Positions 9,382 through 17,591 of a stretch of 64,000 bases of DNA are shown here, piece after piece (within the stretch, counting starts at the first letter, position 1; every line of letters begins with the position of its first letter). Source of the DNA: Bryobacteraceae bacterium (GTDB taxonomy: Bacteria; Acidobacteriota; Terriglobia; Bryobacterales; Bryobacteraceae); assembly GCA_025055455.1 (NCBI GenBank), contig JANWXD010000004.1, positions 116,726 to 180,725 of the forward strand, in the 5' to 3' direction. Below the pieces are notes generated by a model, which was not told where the DNA came from, ran no database searches, and saw nothing but the letters and a program-made list of their open reading frames with translations. Both the position numbers and the translations under genes were made by a program.

Positions 9382-10368
9382 CTACGAAACAGGTGCTCGA
9401 ACTTTTTGTTGCTCTGCCTGTCGCTGCCATCGCGCCAGCGGCAAAGTCACGTCCGACGGCCTCCGATCCGCGAGCGCGCGGCAGGCCATCGCCGCCACTC
9501 GGCGGAAGATTCGAGCGGGCCGCAGGCTGCGCTCCCGCGCGATCCCCGTTACCAGGCGAAGCGCCGCGCCCGTCATCACCGAAAGGCATACCGCGGAGAA
9601 GGCTTCCGGGCTGAGGTGCTTCGCCGCATACCTCAGAAGGTTACTATACCAGCAAAGCTCCCGGTCCTCTCGTGAAATTTTTCGCACGGAGCCACCGCCG
9701 GCGTGCCGCGCCCGGCAGGCGGGCGCGTACCTGACGCGCCAGCCGCCTTCCCGCAGGCGCTTCAAAAAGTCCACATCTTCGAACCAGACCGGATGAAAGG
9801 CCTCATCGAAGCCGCCCACGGCCTGCCAGGCCGCTTTCCGGATCAGCAGAAACGCGCCGGCGGGTTGTTCGACGTCGGACGGTTGGCTCCAGTCGAGGTC
9901 CCGACAGCGGTAGCGGCGATTCACCGGATTGCCGGGCCAAAGGCGGTTGACCCCCAAAACCTCGAGCGCCAGGGCAAGCGGTCCCGGAAAGCGCCGGATG
10001 GCGAATCCCAGTTGGGGCCGAAGGTCCGCTCCCACCAGCTGGCCCGCCGCCGCCCCCACCTTGGGGGCTTGACAGGCTTCGAGCAGCGGCGCCGGCGAAT
10101 CCAGCAGCACCACGTCGGGATTCAGCAGCAACACAAACGGTTTCTCGAGGGCCGCTATACCTTGGTTGGCCGCGCCCGCGAAGCCGCGGTTGTTCGGGTT
10201 GACGATCCACCGCACGCCTGCCCGGCGGTGCCCTTCTTCCACCGTGCCATCCTCCGACGCGTTGTCAACCACCACCACCTCGCCCACCCACGGCCGCAAG
10301 GCTTCCAGACAGGGACCGATCAGCTCTTGCGAGTTCCAGGTCACCACCACCGCGCCGAGCTCGTTCAT
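9382..10368 (-). CDS. GT2 glycosyltransferase
   Basis: A 328-residue GT2 enzyme related to its two neighbours. It begins MNELGAVVVTWNSQELI, has VVVDNASEDGT, the NPNNRGFAGAANQGI acceptor-loop block and LLLNPDV as the metal motif, with WFEDVDFLKR as the catalytic acidic motif. The ATG at 10368 overlaps the TGA of the upstream gene as ATGA, which decides the start against a much longer open frame. Its C-terminus carries a hydrophobic stretch (FSAVCLSVMTGAALRLVTG) that may anchor it. Membership of the glycan operon is clear; sugar specificity is not. Confidence 0.9.
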   Translation of the reverse strand: MNELGAVVVTWNSQELIGPCLEALRPWVGEVVVVDNASEDGTVEEGHRRAGVRWIVNPNNRGFAGAANQGIAALEKPFVLLLNPDVVLLDSPAPLLEACQAPKVGAAAGQLVGADLRPQLGFAIRRFPGPLALALEVLGVNRLWPGNPVNRRYRCRDLDWSQPSDVEQPAGAFLLIRKAAWQAVGGFDEAFHPVWFEDVDFLKRLREGGWRVRYAPACRARHAGGGSVRKISREDRELCWYSNLLRYAAKHLSPEAFSAVCLSVMTGAALRLVTGIARERSLRPARIFRRVAAMACRALADRRPSDVTLPLARWQRQAEQQKVRAPVS

Positions 10369-11369
10369 GTCAGGGCGAAATACAGGCGCCAATACCAATC
10401 GGGCCCGGTACGCTGTTGCGCCGCCCGCAGGCGCCGCTCGCTGTCTTCCAAAACCTGCCGCAGCCGGCGCTCGTCGGTCCGTGCTGCTTGCGCCCGCAAC
10501 GAGCCAAACCGCCGCAGCGCCTCCCACTTGCCGCGCAGGTAGGCTCGGCCGGCGCCATGCCGGAAGGCGAGCAGCCCCCACAGCAACTGAGCTACGAACA
10601 CCGCCCACGCCGAGCGCCGCAAGTAGCTTGGCGGATAGTGCTTCGCCACCAGCAACAACTGGTTCCGCGCGATGCGGCGGACCCTCTCCGGATGCCAGCC
10701 CCCGTGCGTGGCCCCGCCCGCGTGATGGGCCACCGCCGCGGGTACGTACAGCCCGGGGTAACCCGCCAGGGCGCACCGCAGGCCGAACTCCACGTCCTCC
10801 ATGAAGGTTTCGAAGGTTTCGTCCAGTCCGCCCACCCGGGCAAACAGCTCCCGGCGCAGCAACGCGGCCGTCAAGGGCGCGAACGCGATGCGCTGCGGAT
10901 GGCTCCAATCGGCTCCGTCAGGCCGGTGGTGGCCCATGCGCCAGGCGCAGCCGCCCCGGCAGAGCACGTCGAATGTACCGTCCACGACTCGGCGCTCCCG
11001 CTCGGCCAGCAGCTTACCCGTCAAAAACCAAACGTCCGGGTCGCGCGCCGCTTCGAGCATCCGTTCCAGCCAGTCTTCAGCCAGGACGACGTCGTTGTTG
11101 AGCACGGCCACCCATCGGCTCGAGGCCGCCTCGACGCCCCGGTTCACGGCGCGGCTGAATCCGGCGTTGGCGCCCATCCGGAGGACGCGGGCGCCCCGGG
11201 CCGCGGCTTCCGCCTCCGAGCCGTCCTCGGATCCGTTGTCCACGACCAGGATCTCAGCAAACGGCACGCGCTGCCGCCCGAGGCTGGCGAGCAACCGGGC
11301 CAGCAGCACCCTGCCGTTCCAGTTCGGGATGATCGCGGTGACGCCATCCATCTCAGTTGAGGGGCTCAC
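10365..11369 (-). CDS. GT2 glycosyltransferase
   Basis: A GT2 enzyme of about 334 residues with the same motif order as the next two genes: AIIPNWNGR, VVDNGSEDGS, GANAGFSRAVNRG, VLNNDV and TFMEDVEFGLR. The longest reading starts at a GTG at 11369; an internal ATG at 11351 (MDGVTAIIP) is equally possible and starts right at the conserved fold. Neither has a strong ribosome site. The C-terminus is arginine-rich with a helical, coiled-coil-like stretch (ERRLRQVLEDSERRLRAAQQ). It overlaps the next gene by ATGA. The three GT2 copies look like products of tandem duplication followed by divergence. Confidence 0.88.
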   Translation of the reverse strand: MSPSTEMDGVTAIIPNWNGRVLLARLLASLGRQRVPFAEILVVDNGSEDGSEAEAAARGARVLRMGANAGFSRAVNRGVEAASSRWVAVLNNDVVLAEDWLERMLEAARDPDVWFLTGKLLAERERRVVDGTFDVLCRGGCAWRMGHHRPDGADWSHPQRIAFAPLTAALLRRELFARVGGLDETFETFMEDVEFGLRCALAGYPGLYVPAAVAHHAGGATHGGWHPERVRRIARNQLLLVAKHYPPSYLRRSAWAVFVAQLLWGLLAFRHGAGRAYLRGKWEALRRFGSLRAQAARTDERRLRQVLEDSERRLRAAQQRTGPDWYWRLYFALT

Positions 11370-11418
11370 CTGCCGTCAGATGAGGGCGGGAAGGCTGGGC
11401 GGGTTCCGCCGCATCATA

Positions 11419-12102
11419 TCATTTCCTCCGCGCGGGCGCAAATCGCTTCTTGAAAAGAAAGTAGAGATTGTACAGGCCGTCGCGCCAGGGGTTCAACTTC
11501 ATCTCGCCCAGCCGCGAACTGTAGAGGATCGAGATCTCGCCGAACCGCACGCCTTGCCGCAGCGCCTCGGCCTTGATTTCCTCCGAGAAGGCCATGCCGT
11601 CGCTTTCGAGCACCATCTTGTCCAGAATGGAGCGCCGGAAGACCCACATGCCGGACTGCGAGTCCCGCACCCAGCGGAAAAACAGCAGCGACATGACCAG
11701 CGACAGAATCAAATTGCCCACTTTGTGTTTGAAACTCATGGCGGCCGGATCCCGCACGGGGAAGCGCGAGGCGTTCAGGAAATCCACCTTGAGGTGGAGG
11801 AAGGCTTCCAGCAGGTAAGAGATCGCGTCCACCGGATAGCTGTGGTCTCCGTCGAGCGTCACGATCAGGTCCCCGGTGGCATAAGAGAATCCCTTCTTGT
11901 AGCTCCTGCCGTACCCGCGGACTTCCTCGCGAATCACCGTCGCCCCGAGCGACCGCGCCACCTCCGAGGTCCGGTCCGTCGAGGCATTGTCGACGACAAT
12001 CACCTCGTCGACGAAGGGAGGCATCCGCTTGAGCACCTGCTCGATGCCCTGTTCTTCGTTCAAACACGGAATGATGACGGTAATCTTGTGGCCTTTATAC
12101 AT
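11419..12102 (-). CDS. GT2 glycosyltransferase, dolichyl-phosphate-mannose synthase-like
   Basis: A compact 227-residue GT2 enzyme similar to polyprenyl-phosphate glycosyltransferases (DPM/DPG synthase group). Visible motifs: TVIIPCLNEEQGI, DEVIVVDNASTDRT, the GYGRSYKKGF block, the VTLDGDHSYP metal motif and later RDSQSGMWVFRR, which matches the QxGxR-like acceptor loop. It lacks the C-terminal membrane pair found in some members. It is the first gene of the glycan operon, with a 49-nt gap before the next, and is divergent from a small secreted protein. It probably makes a polyprenyl-phosphate sugar for later transfer. Confidence 0.88.
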   Translation of the reverse strand: MYKGHKITVIIPCLNEEQGIEQVLKRMPPFVDEVIVVDNASTDRTSEVARSLGATVIREEVRGYGRSYKKGFSYATGDLIVTLDGDHSYPVDAISYLLEAFLHLKVDFLNASRFPVRDPAAMSFKHKVGNLILSLVMSLLFFRWVRDSQSGMWVFRRSILDKMVLESDGMAFSEEIKAEALRQGVRFGEISILYSSRLGEMKLNPWRDGLYNLYFLFKKRFAPARRK

Positions 12103-12149
12103 GCCTTGGGATCGGCGGGACGGATCGGTCGGCTATGATGAGGGATGTC

Positions 12150-12656
12150 ATGAAGGCGTTCGCTTTCCTATTGTGCGCTACGGCGCTGGCCGTTGCAGGG
12201 AGCGCCGCCGGCTTGGGCGAGATCCAGTCCGTCTACCTTCTGCCCATGACCGCGGGTCTGGACCAATACCTGGCGAATCATCTCACCGGCGAGGCTGTGC
12301 TGCGGGTCGTCGCCGATCCCAAGCGAGCCGACGCCGTCTTCACGGACCGGCTGGGCGAGGAGTTCGAGCGCCGGCTCGAGGAACTCTATGCCTCCCAGCC
12401 GCCGGCTCCGATCGCGCCGGCGGCCCAGGAGGGTGAAACCAAAGGCGAAAGCGCGCGCCAGGGCGCCCAGGCCGAACCTCGGGTGCGGTTTTCCAGTTTC
12501 GGACGCGGGCGGGGGAACGTGTTTCTGGTGGAGGTGCGCACGCGCGCCGTGATCTGGTCGGCCTGGGAAAAGCCGAAAGACAGCACCCCGGAAGAACTCG
12601 ACCGGGCGGCCCGGCGCCTCGTCGCGCGCCTGAAACGGGCGCTGGGCAGCAGGTGA
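12150..12656 (+). CDS. Small secreted protein of unknown function
   Basis: A 168-residue protein I do not recognise. It has a clear signal peptide (MKAFAFLLCATALAVAGSAAG) and a mixed mature part: a first section with YLLPMTAGLDQYLANHL, a proline/alanine-rich linker near residues 85-115, and a C-terminal section with VFLVEVRTRAVIWSAWEKPKD. The last pattern (value computed, then comparison between conditions) is seen in predicted periplasmic proteins of Acidobacteria. I start at 12150 because AGGGA lies 6 nt upstream; an ATG 15 nt earlier is also in frame. A TATGAT -10-like hexamer is at 12134-12139. Divergent from the glycan operon. Confidence 0.7.
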   Translation: MKAFAFLLCATALAVAGSAAGLGEIQSVYLLPMTAGLDQYLANHLTGEAVLRVVADPKRADAVFTDRLGEEFERRLEELYASQPPAPIAPAAQEGETKGESARQGAQAEPRVRFSSFGRGRGNVFLVEVRTRAVIWSAWEKPKDSTPEELDRAARRLVARLKRALGSR

Positions 12657-12670
12657 GTCCGGCGCGCGCC

Positions 12671-13957
12671 TCACAGCAAAGGCGGCGGGAGGGCCCGCGC
12701 GAGCCGGCGTTCCAGTCGCGCGGCGCGGCGGCGCAAGTCCGCACTTGGGGCGAGCTCCAGGGCGGCCCGCGTGCGCTCCAGCGCCCGGGCGTAATTGCGC
12801 TCCCGGTGCTCCTCGTGTTTGGCCAGCTCGACGAGCGCCGCCGCAGCATACCGGCTGCCCGTTTGGGCTAGGTCTTCGAAGGCCGCCAGCGCCGTCGCTA
12901 GCCGTCCGAGCTTCTTTTCGAGGAGCGCAATCTCCCAGAGGGTGCGGAACAGTAGCTCGTCCGAGAGCCCCCGCTCGAGCGCCCGGCGCAGCATGGCGAG
13001 CGCTTCTTCCCGCCGCTCGGCCTTCAGCAACCACCGCGCCAGTCCCACCCAATCGGCGCCGTGGTGGAGCGGCGCCGAGTCCGGGGAGCGAAACGCTAGC
13101 GGCACGATGCCGGCCAGGCACGCCAGCGTCACGATGTCTGTGGCGTTGTGGTAGAAGACCGGCACCAGGCGGAAGGCCTGCCGCGTGCGCAAATAGTCGA
13201 AATACACGTACGGAATCAGTTCCCCCGGCAAGTCGCCTTCGCGCTCCACGCCCAGGATCTGGCTCTCCAAATCCAGGAGCCGGCAGCTTTCCAAGCGGAG
13301 CCTCCACAGCCGACGGGCGCCATACAGCAGGTCCACATGCACCAGACGCGCGAACGGCGGCCGCCGCCTGGCCATGCGGAAGCGGGTCTCGAGCAGGGGT
13401 TCGTCGTAGACTTTGCCGTTGTACGTGATGAGCACATCGAAGTCTGCCAGGTGCTGTTCCAGGCGCCACAGCAAGCTGTGCTCCTCGCAGAGATCGCGCA
13501 TGAAAAACTGCCGGACGCGAAAACCCTCCGGGGTGATCCGGCCGACACCCACGAGAAACGCGTACGTCCCCGTGCCGCCGGCCAGCCCTGTGGTCTCCGT
13601 GTCCAGAAACGCCCATCGGCCCGGGTGGCAGCGCGGCGCCGCGCCCTCGCTCATCGCCTCGAGCAAATCTTCGGGCAGCGCGGCGAGAATGGAAAGATCC
13701 ATCGAGCCGTGCCGGCGGTGGCGCGGGTAAAGTTTCTCGGTCTCAAAGTGCGCGCCGCAAGGTGTCTCGATGACCTCCCCGCTCATGCATTCCTCGAGGA
13801 AGGAGTGCAGCGGCCGGTCCGGCTGGGCCGGAGGCGCGCGGCGCTCGCGAGCTGCCGGCGCTGAAGCGTACTTGCGGTCGATGCGTTGAATGCGCCGGCG
13901 CAGCAGGGCGAGCTGTTCGTGGAGGTTCTCCACCACCTTCGCTTTTTCTTTGCTCAA
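12671..13957 (-). CDS. YprB-like RNase H-fold exonuclease with TPR tail
   Basis: A 428-residue protein with a central DEDD-type ribonuclease H-like domain of the YprB family (about residues 110-280): WAFLDTETTG supplies the first Asp-Glu pair, TYNGKVYDEPLL the second Asp, and FYHNATDIVTLACL the last His/Asp block. The N-terminus (1-45) is a basic coiled coil and the C-terminal third is helical with TPR-like repeats (WLLKAERREEALAMLRRALERG and following). Family members are predicted 3'-5' exonucleases and are often found near helicases, but no helicase is here. The start is TTG. It follows larA by 20 nt on the same strand. Confidence 0.8.
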   Translation of the reverse strand: MSKEKAKVVENLHEQLALLRRRIQRIDRKYASAPAARERRAPPAQPDRPLHSFLEECMSGEVIETPCGAHFETEKLYPRHRRHGSMDLSILAALPEDLLEAMSEGAAPRCHPGRWAFLDTETTGLAGGTGTYAFLVGVGRITPEGFRVRQFFMRDLCEEHSLLWRLEQHLADFDVLITYNGKVYDEPLLETRFRMARRRPPFARLVHVDLLYGARRLWRLRLESCRLLDLESQILGVEREGDLPGELIPYVYFDYLRTRQAFRLVPVFYHNATDIVTLACLAGIVPLAFRSPDSAPLHHGADWVGLARWLLKAERREEALAMLRRALERGLSDELLFRTLWEIALLEKKLGRLATALAAFEDLAQTGSRYAAAALVELAKHEEHRERNYARALERTRAALELAPSADLRRRAARLERRLARALPPPLL

Positions 13958-13977
13958 GATACCACGTTGGGTCCCTT

Positions 13978-15270
13978 TCAGGCGGACACCAGCTCCGGCG
14001 CGGCGGCCGTTTTGGCCAGCACGTAGGGGCCTTCGGGGATGACGGCAATCGTCGCCTGGGGCGGCAGTCCGACCGTGAGCGCTTCAATAGCGGCGGGGGC
14101 GCTCGGGTAGGCCGTGCCCCAAAGCGAGGGGTAGTACTCCTCGGCCAACCCCGGTACATAGAACAACACCTGAGCCTTCTCCACCACCAAGGCCAGTTTC
14201 TCGAGCTGCCACTGATCGATGGTCACTGGCTGGCCTTCGATCGCTTCCAAAAACTGGTGGGCCGAGCGGAATTCCCGCAGCATACGGGAAAACTCCGCCG
14301 CTCCTGCTCCCTCGTCGCAGGCGGCCGCCAGCAGGATCCGTCCGCCAGGCTTGACGATATGGGAGGCCGCCGTCACCCCTTTGATCGCCTGGTAAAAAGT
14401 CAGATCCAGGGGGTACCCTGCCGCCGTCGTGATCACCGCGTCGACGGGTTGTTCCAACCGCTCGAGCAAGACGGAGGAGACGAAGGCCACGCCGGCCTGG
14501 TGGGCTTCGACGGGATGGCCCGCAAAGACCGCCGCGATCCGTCGGTTCCGGGCCAGGGCTACGTCCACGATGAAGTCGTGGCGGACCATGCGGGCGATCT
14601 CGAGGAGCTCATGGTGCAGCGGGTTGTCCTCGATCGAGCCTTCCACAGCCCGCGGGTCGCGCATGAAACGCGAGCTGTGCAGAACCTCGATGGTCTCCCT
14701 CGCGGCCAGCCCCGGCGCAATCAGCTTGCGGCCACCGGAGAAACCGAGCATCAAGTGCGGCTCGATGAACCCCAGCGTGATGTGCAGGTCGGCGGCGAGG
14801 AAGCGTTCGTCGATGTAAACCGGCGTGCCCGAGCCGGTCCGGCCCACAAACCGGTGCTCGGAGAGGTTCCGCGCATCGTGGTTGGCCACGTGGTAACGCG
14901 CTGCGGTGTCGGGTCCGAGAATCTCTTCGATCTCGGCGGCGGTGGCGGCCCGATGGAGTCCGGTGGCGATCAGGATCGTTACGCCGTCGGGTCCGATCCC
15001 CGCTCGATGGAGGCGCTCGAGCAGCGGGGGCAGCACGATCCGGTTGGGCGCCGGACGGGTGATGTCGCATACGGCGACGGCGGCCGTCCGCTTGCCCCGC
15101 GCCAGCTCGGTCAGGGAAGGTGAAGCGAGGGGTCGATCCAGCGCCTCCTGCACGGCACCCTCGGGGTCGGGCAACGGTTGGGCGGATCGCGCCTCCAAGA
15201 CGCGGTAGCGGAAGCCGGGGGGCAGATCCACCAGGAGTCCCGTCTTGCCGAACGCCAGCTCGACCCGCAT
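13978..15270 (-). CDS. larA: Nickel-dependent lactate racemase-like protein (LarA family)
   Basis: A 430-residue LarA-family protein. LarA racemises D- and L-lactate (or other 2-hydroxyacids) with a nickel-pincer nucleotide. The conserved residues are visible: ATGLHR for one catalytic His, IEPHLMLGFSGGRKLIAPG for the second His and the Lys that carries the cofactor, and VLHSSRFM for the Ni-binding His. I start at the ATG 15270; TTG two codons earlier is possible. A TATTCT hexamer ends 6 nt upstream of the ATG, so the transcript may be leaderless. The cofactor-making genes larB, larC and larE are not in this window, so the true substrate and activity are unproven. Confidence 0.88.
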   Translation of the reverse strand: MRVELAFGKTGLLVDLPPGFRYRVLEARSAQPLPDPEGAVQEALDRPLASPSLTELARGKRTAAVAVCDITRPAPNRIVLPPLLERLHRAGIGPDGVTILIATGLHRAATAAEIEEILGPDTAARYHVANHDARNLSEHRFVGRTGSGTPVYIDERFLAADLHITLGFIEPHLMLGFSGGRKLIAPGLAARETIEVLHSSRFMRDPRAVEGSIEDNPLHHELLEIARMVRHDFIVDVALARNRRIAAVFAGHPVEAHQAGVAFVSSVLLERLEQPVDAVITTAAGYPLDLTFYQAIKGVTAASHIVKPGGRILLAAACDEGAGAAEFSRMLREFRSAHQFLEAIEGQPVTIDQWQLEKLALVVEKAQVLFYVPGLAEEYYPSLWGTAYPSAPAAIEALTVGLPPQATIAVIPEGPYVLAKTAAAPELVSA

Positions 15271-15805
15271 ACCCAAAGAATACTGGAACGGTCACAGCGA
15301 GCTGCGGAAAGCGCGCCAGGGTCGCCGCATCCGATCGGGGTACACTGGGCGCCGATCGGTGCGATTTGGATGCTAGTTAGACGGGGCCGGGGTGAGGGAC
15401 AGCTCCGGATGGTCAGGGAATGGGTAGGAGGATCTGAGGGCGGCGGCACACAGCCTCGGACCGGGCAAGGTCTGCCCGGCGGTAGTTATGTGCATCCATG
15501 CCCGATCGTGTGCGGGAAAGAGCGCAGAAACAACTTGGAGGTGTGCTTGGCGTATGAGGGCGTGGCCTTTGCCAAAACCTGTGAGATCGAGGAACTCGTC
15601 CGGCGCACCCCAGAGGGGGTCCGGACTCCACTCAGCCAGGAGCAGCACGCCGTATTGACGGAATACCCGGTCGGTCCGCGGTACCCAGGCTGGCGTGAAG
15701 TCACCTTGCGGCAAGCTCGCAGTGCACTTGCTCTCCCCGGTGCGTTTACAAGCACATCCGCGCCCTGCTTCCGAAAGAAGTGCTGCGGCAGAGTGAGCCG
15801 AAACC
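15271..15805. other. Stretch without a supported gene
   Basis: About 535 bases with open frames on both strands (notably minus 15373-15714 and plus 15370-15915), none of which shows a family motif, good ribosome site or codon bias like its neighbours. Base composition is less G+C-rich in wobble positions than the flanking genes, which suggests decayed or foreign DNA. A TACACT hexamer at 15341-15346 could be a plus-strand -10 element. Confidence 0.4.
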
Positions 15806-15979
15806 GTGAATTACCGAGGGTGGGTAGAGATCACCGAAGGCCTACTCATATCGAAGTTCAGATCAATGAGCATCCCTCTCGTCACCCTCAAAGAGGCTCT
15901 CTGGGCTGCCGATAAGCCATCCAGAAAAAAAAGCGACGAGACTCTTGAAACGTTTGGCCTCGGCGCTGCACCAAACTAA
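15806..15979 (+). CDS. Possible small protein, 57 or 37 residues
   Basis: An open frame from a GTG at 15806 (57 residues) with an in-frame ATG at 15866 (37 residues) ending TAA at 15977-15979. The product would contain VEITEGLLISKFRSMSIP and LVTLKEALWAADKPSRKKSDE, which reads like coded protein, soluble and without membrane segments. No ribosome site is visible before either start. It ends 15 nt before the first microprotein and could be the head of the same transcript. It may also be the tail of a decayed gene whose upstream part is no longer readable. No family recognised. Confidence 0.25.
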   Translation: MNYRGWVEITEGLLISKFRSMSIPLVTLKEALWAADKPSRKKSDETLETFGLGAAPN

Positions 15980-15994
15980 GTAGGGAGGCGGGCC

Positions 15995-16084
15995 GTGCTC
16001 GAACTGAGCATCGTCATTGGGGTGCTCCTCGTGTTCGGCCTGCTCCTTTCGATGTTCACTTCGACGCCGAAAGCCGGCGGCTGA
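15995..16084 (+). CDS. 29-residue single-span membrane microprotein, copy 1
   Basis: A GTG-started frame of 29 codons plus stop. A strong ribosome site, AGGGAGG, lies 6 nt before the GTG. Residues 5-22 form one hydrophobic span (SIVIGVLLVFGLLLSMFT) and the tail is STPKAGG. It aligns without gaps over its full length with the second microprotein 58 nt downstream, with ten identities including LL, GL, M, S and the PKxG tail. Identical length, tandem placement and separate ribosome sites support a real gene pair. Function unknown. Small hydrophobic toxins of type I systems and small subunits of membrane complexes have similar size. Confidence 0.55.
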   Translation: MLELSIVIGVLLVFGLLLSMFTSTPKAGG

Positions 16085-16142
16085 AGGGGCACGAGTTGGC
16101 AGGTCGCGTGCACGACCGGGTGAGAGAGACGCAGGGGTGCGG

Positions 16143-16232
16143 ATGATGCTGGTCGCATCGGCTATCACGGCGCTGTTGATTCTCGGGCTGTTCTTCGCAA
16201 TGCTGTCGTCCTCTCCCAAAGAGGGCCGCTGA
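16143..16232 (+). CDS. 29-residue single-span membrane microprotein, copy 2
   Basis: A frame of 29 codons beginning ATG ATG, with AGGGG 6-9 nt upstream; starting at the second ATG would give 28 residues. The hydrophobic span is ASAITALLILGLFFAML and the tail SSSPKEGR. Compared with copy 1, the span and the S-x-PK-x-G tail line up residue for residue, while the DNA has diverged considerably, as expected if selection holds the peptide. It ends 58 nt before the decayed D-aminoacylase. No known family recognised. Confidence 0.55.
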   Translation: MMLVASAITALLILGLFFAMLSSSPKEGR

Positions 16233-16276
16233 GCAGGTTGGACACAGCTTCACGGGAATTTCTACACACTTGGGGC

Positions 16277-16282
16277 TACAAT
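16277..16282 (+). promoter_or_regulatory. -10 element of the decayed D-aminoacylase gene
   Basis: TACAAT ends 8 nt before the ATG at 16291, which would put the transcription start at or one base before the start codon. No clear -35 is seen. Confidence 0.35.
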
Positions 16283-16290
16283 AGGGCGCG

Positions 16291-17591
16291 ATGTGTCGCC
16301 CTCGACGGTGCATTGTGCTCCTGCTCGGCTGTGTCTGCGGCGCCGCCGATTTCGACGTAATCCTCCGCGGGGTCCGCGTCGCCGACGGCTCCGGCAACCC
16401 GTGGTTTGTGGCCGACATCGGCATCCGCGGCGATACGATCGCCGCCATGGGGACGCTTGCCGGCCGCTCCACAAAGGTCGAAATCCAGGCAAACGGACTT
16501 ACGGCTGTCCCCGATTTCATTGACATCCACAGCCAAGGCCGGAGGGGCATTTTCGAGTCACCGGCAGCGGAAAACTACATCCGCCAGGGCGTCACCGCAT
16601 CGCCCACATCCGCGACGAGGCGGCTGGTCTCCCCGAGAGTGTGCAGGAAACCATCCGGATTGGCGAGGAAGGGCGGCAGCCGGTCCAGGTGACCCACCAC
16701 AAAGTCGTCGGGCGCGCCAACCGGGGCAAGAGCGCCGAGACGCTGCGGCTGGTCGCGGAGGCCCGAGCCCGCGGCGTGGACGTCACTCTCGATCAGTACC
16801 CTTACACCGCCACCAGCACGGGGACTGCGGCGCTGTTTCCTCAGTCGGCGCAAGAAGGCGGAGCGGAAGGGTTGCGCAAACGCCTGGCAGACCCCACCCT
16901 GCGTCAGCAAATCAAGGCCGAGGTCATCCACGGGATCCTGCACGTGCGCGGCGCCGGCGATCCCGCCAACGTGGTGATGGCTTCCTGCGCGTTCGACCCG
17001 ACTTTAGCAGACAAGAATCTCGCCGAAATCACGCGGGCGCGCGGACGCGGACCGACCGTCGAAAACGCTGCAGAGACCGCCATCGAGCTCGAGCAGCAAG
17101 GCGGCTGCTCGGCGATCTACCATGCTCTCAGCGAAGAGGATCTCGAGCGGATTCTGAAAGCGCCGTTCACCATGGTGGCCTCCGACGGTGGCATCCCGGT
17201 TTTCGGCGAGGGGGCGCCCCACCCGCGCAACTACGGGACGTTCGCGCGAATCCTCGGGCGGTACGTGCGGGAACGGAAGCTGCTCGCACTCGAGGAGGCG
17301 GTGCGGCGGATGTCCGCCCTTCCTGCGGCGCGGCTCGGCCTCTGGGACCGCGGGCAGCTCCGGCCCGGCATGAAAGCCGACATCGCACTCCTTGACCCGG
17401 ACACCGTGGCTGACCGGGCCACGTTTCAGGATCCCCATCAGTATGCCGTGGGAGTGCGTCACGTCTGGGTCAACGGCAAGGCGGTGCTGCTCGATGGGGT
17501 GCTGACGGGCGAACGCCCGGGACGCGTGCTTCGCGGTCCCGGGTTTCAGAGCTCCACAGTGTTGTCGGGCAGCGCTACTTCACCGCGATAA
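16291..17591 (+). pseudogene. Decayed N-acyl-D-amino-acid deacylase
   Basis: Two overlapping frames together give the two ends of a D-aminoacylase/amidohydrolase. The first (from 16291) has a signal-like N-terminus, FDVILRGVRVADGSGNPWF, and the strand leading to FIDIHS. At about 16590-16596, right after YIRQGVTA, homology jumps into the -1 frame and continues with RIAHIRDEA, QVTHHKVVG and LDQYPYTA to a normal C-terminus. In intact members (about 500 or more residues) roughly 130-150 residues with metal ligands lie between these two points, so an internal deletion also broke the frame. The first metal motif is damaged as well, reading HSQ where HSH is expected. It overlaps the end of the RidA gene. 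Confidence 0.85.

Noticed and set aside
8318..11369. Three similar GT2 genes considered as a repeat or assembly artefact
   Set aside because: They share motifs but differ throughout at protein and DNA level, and overlaps are clean, so they are old paralogues.
15373..15714. Minus-strand 113-codon frame in the unassigned stretch
   Set aside because: All frames are open around here, there is no motif, ribosome site or matching codon bias; not enough to call a gene.
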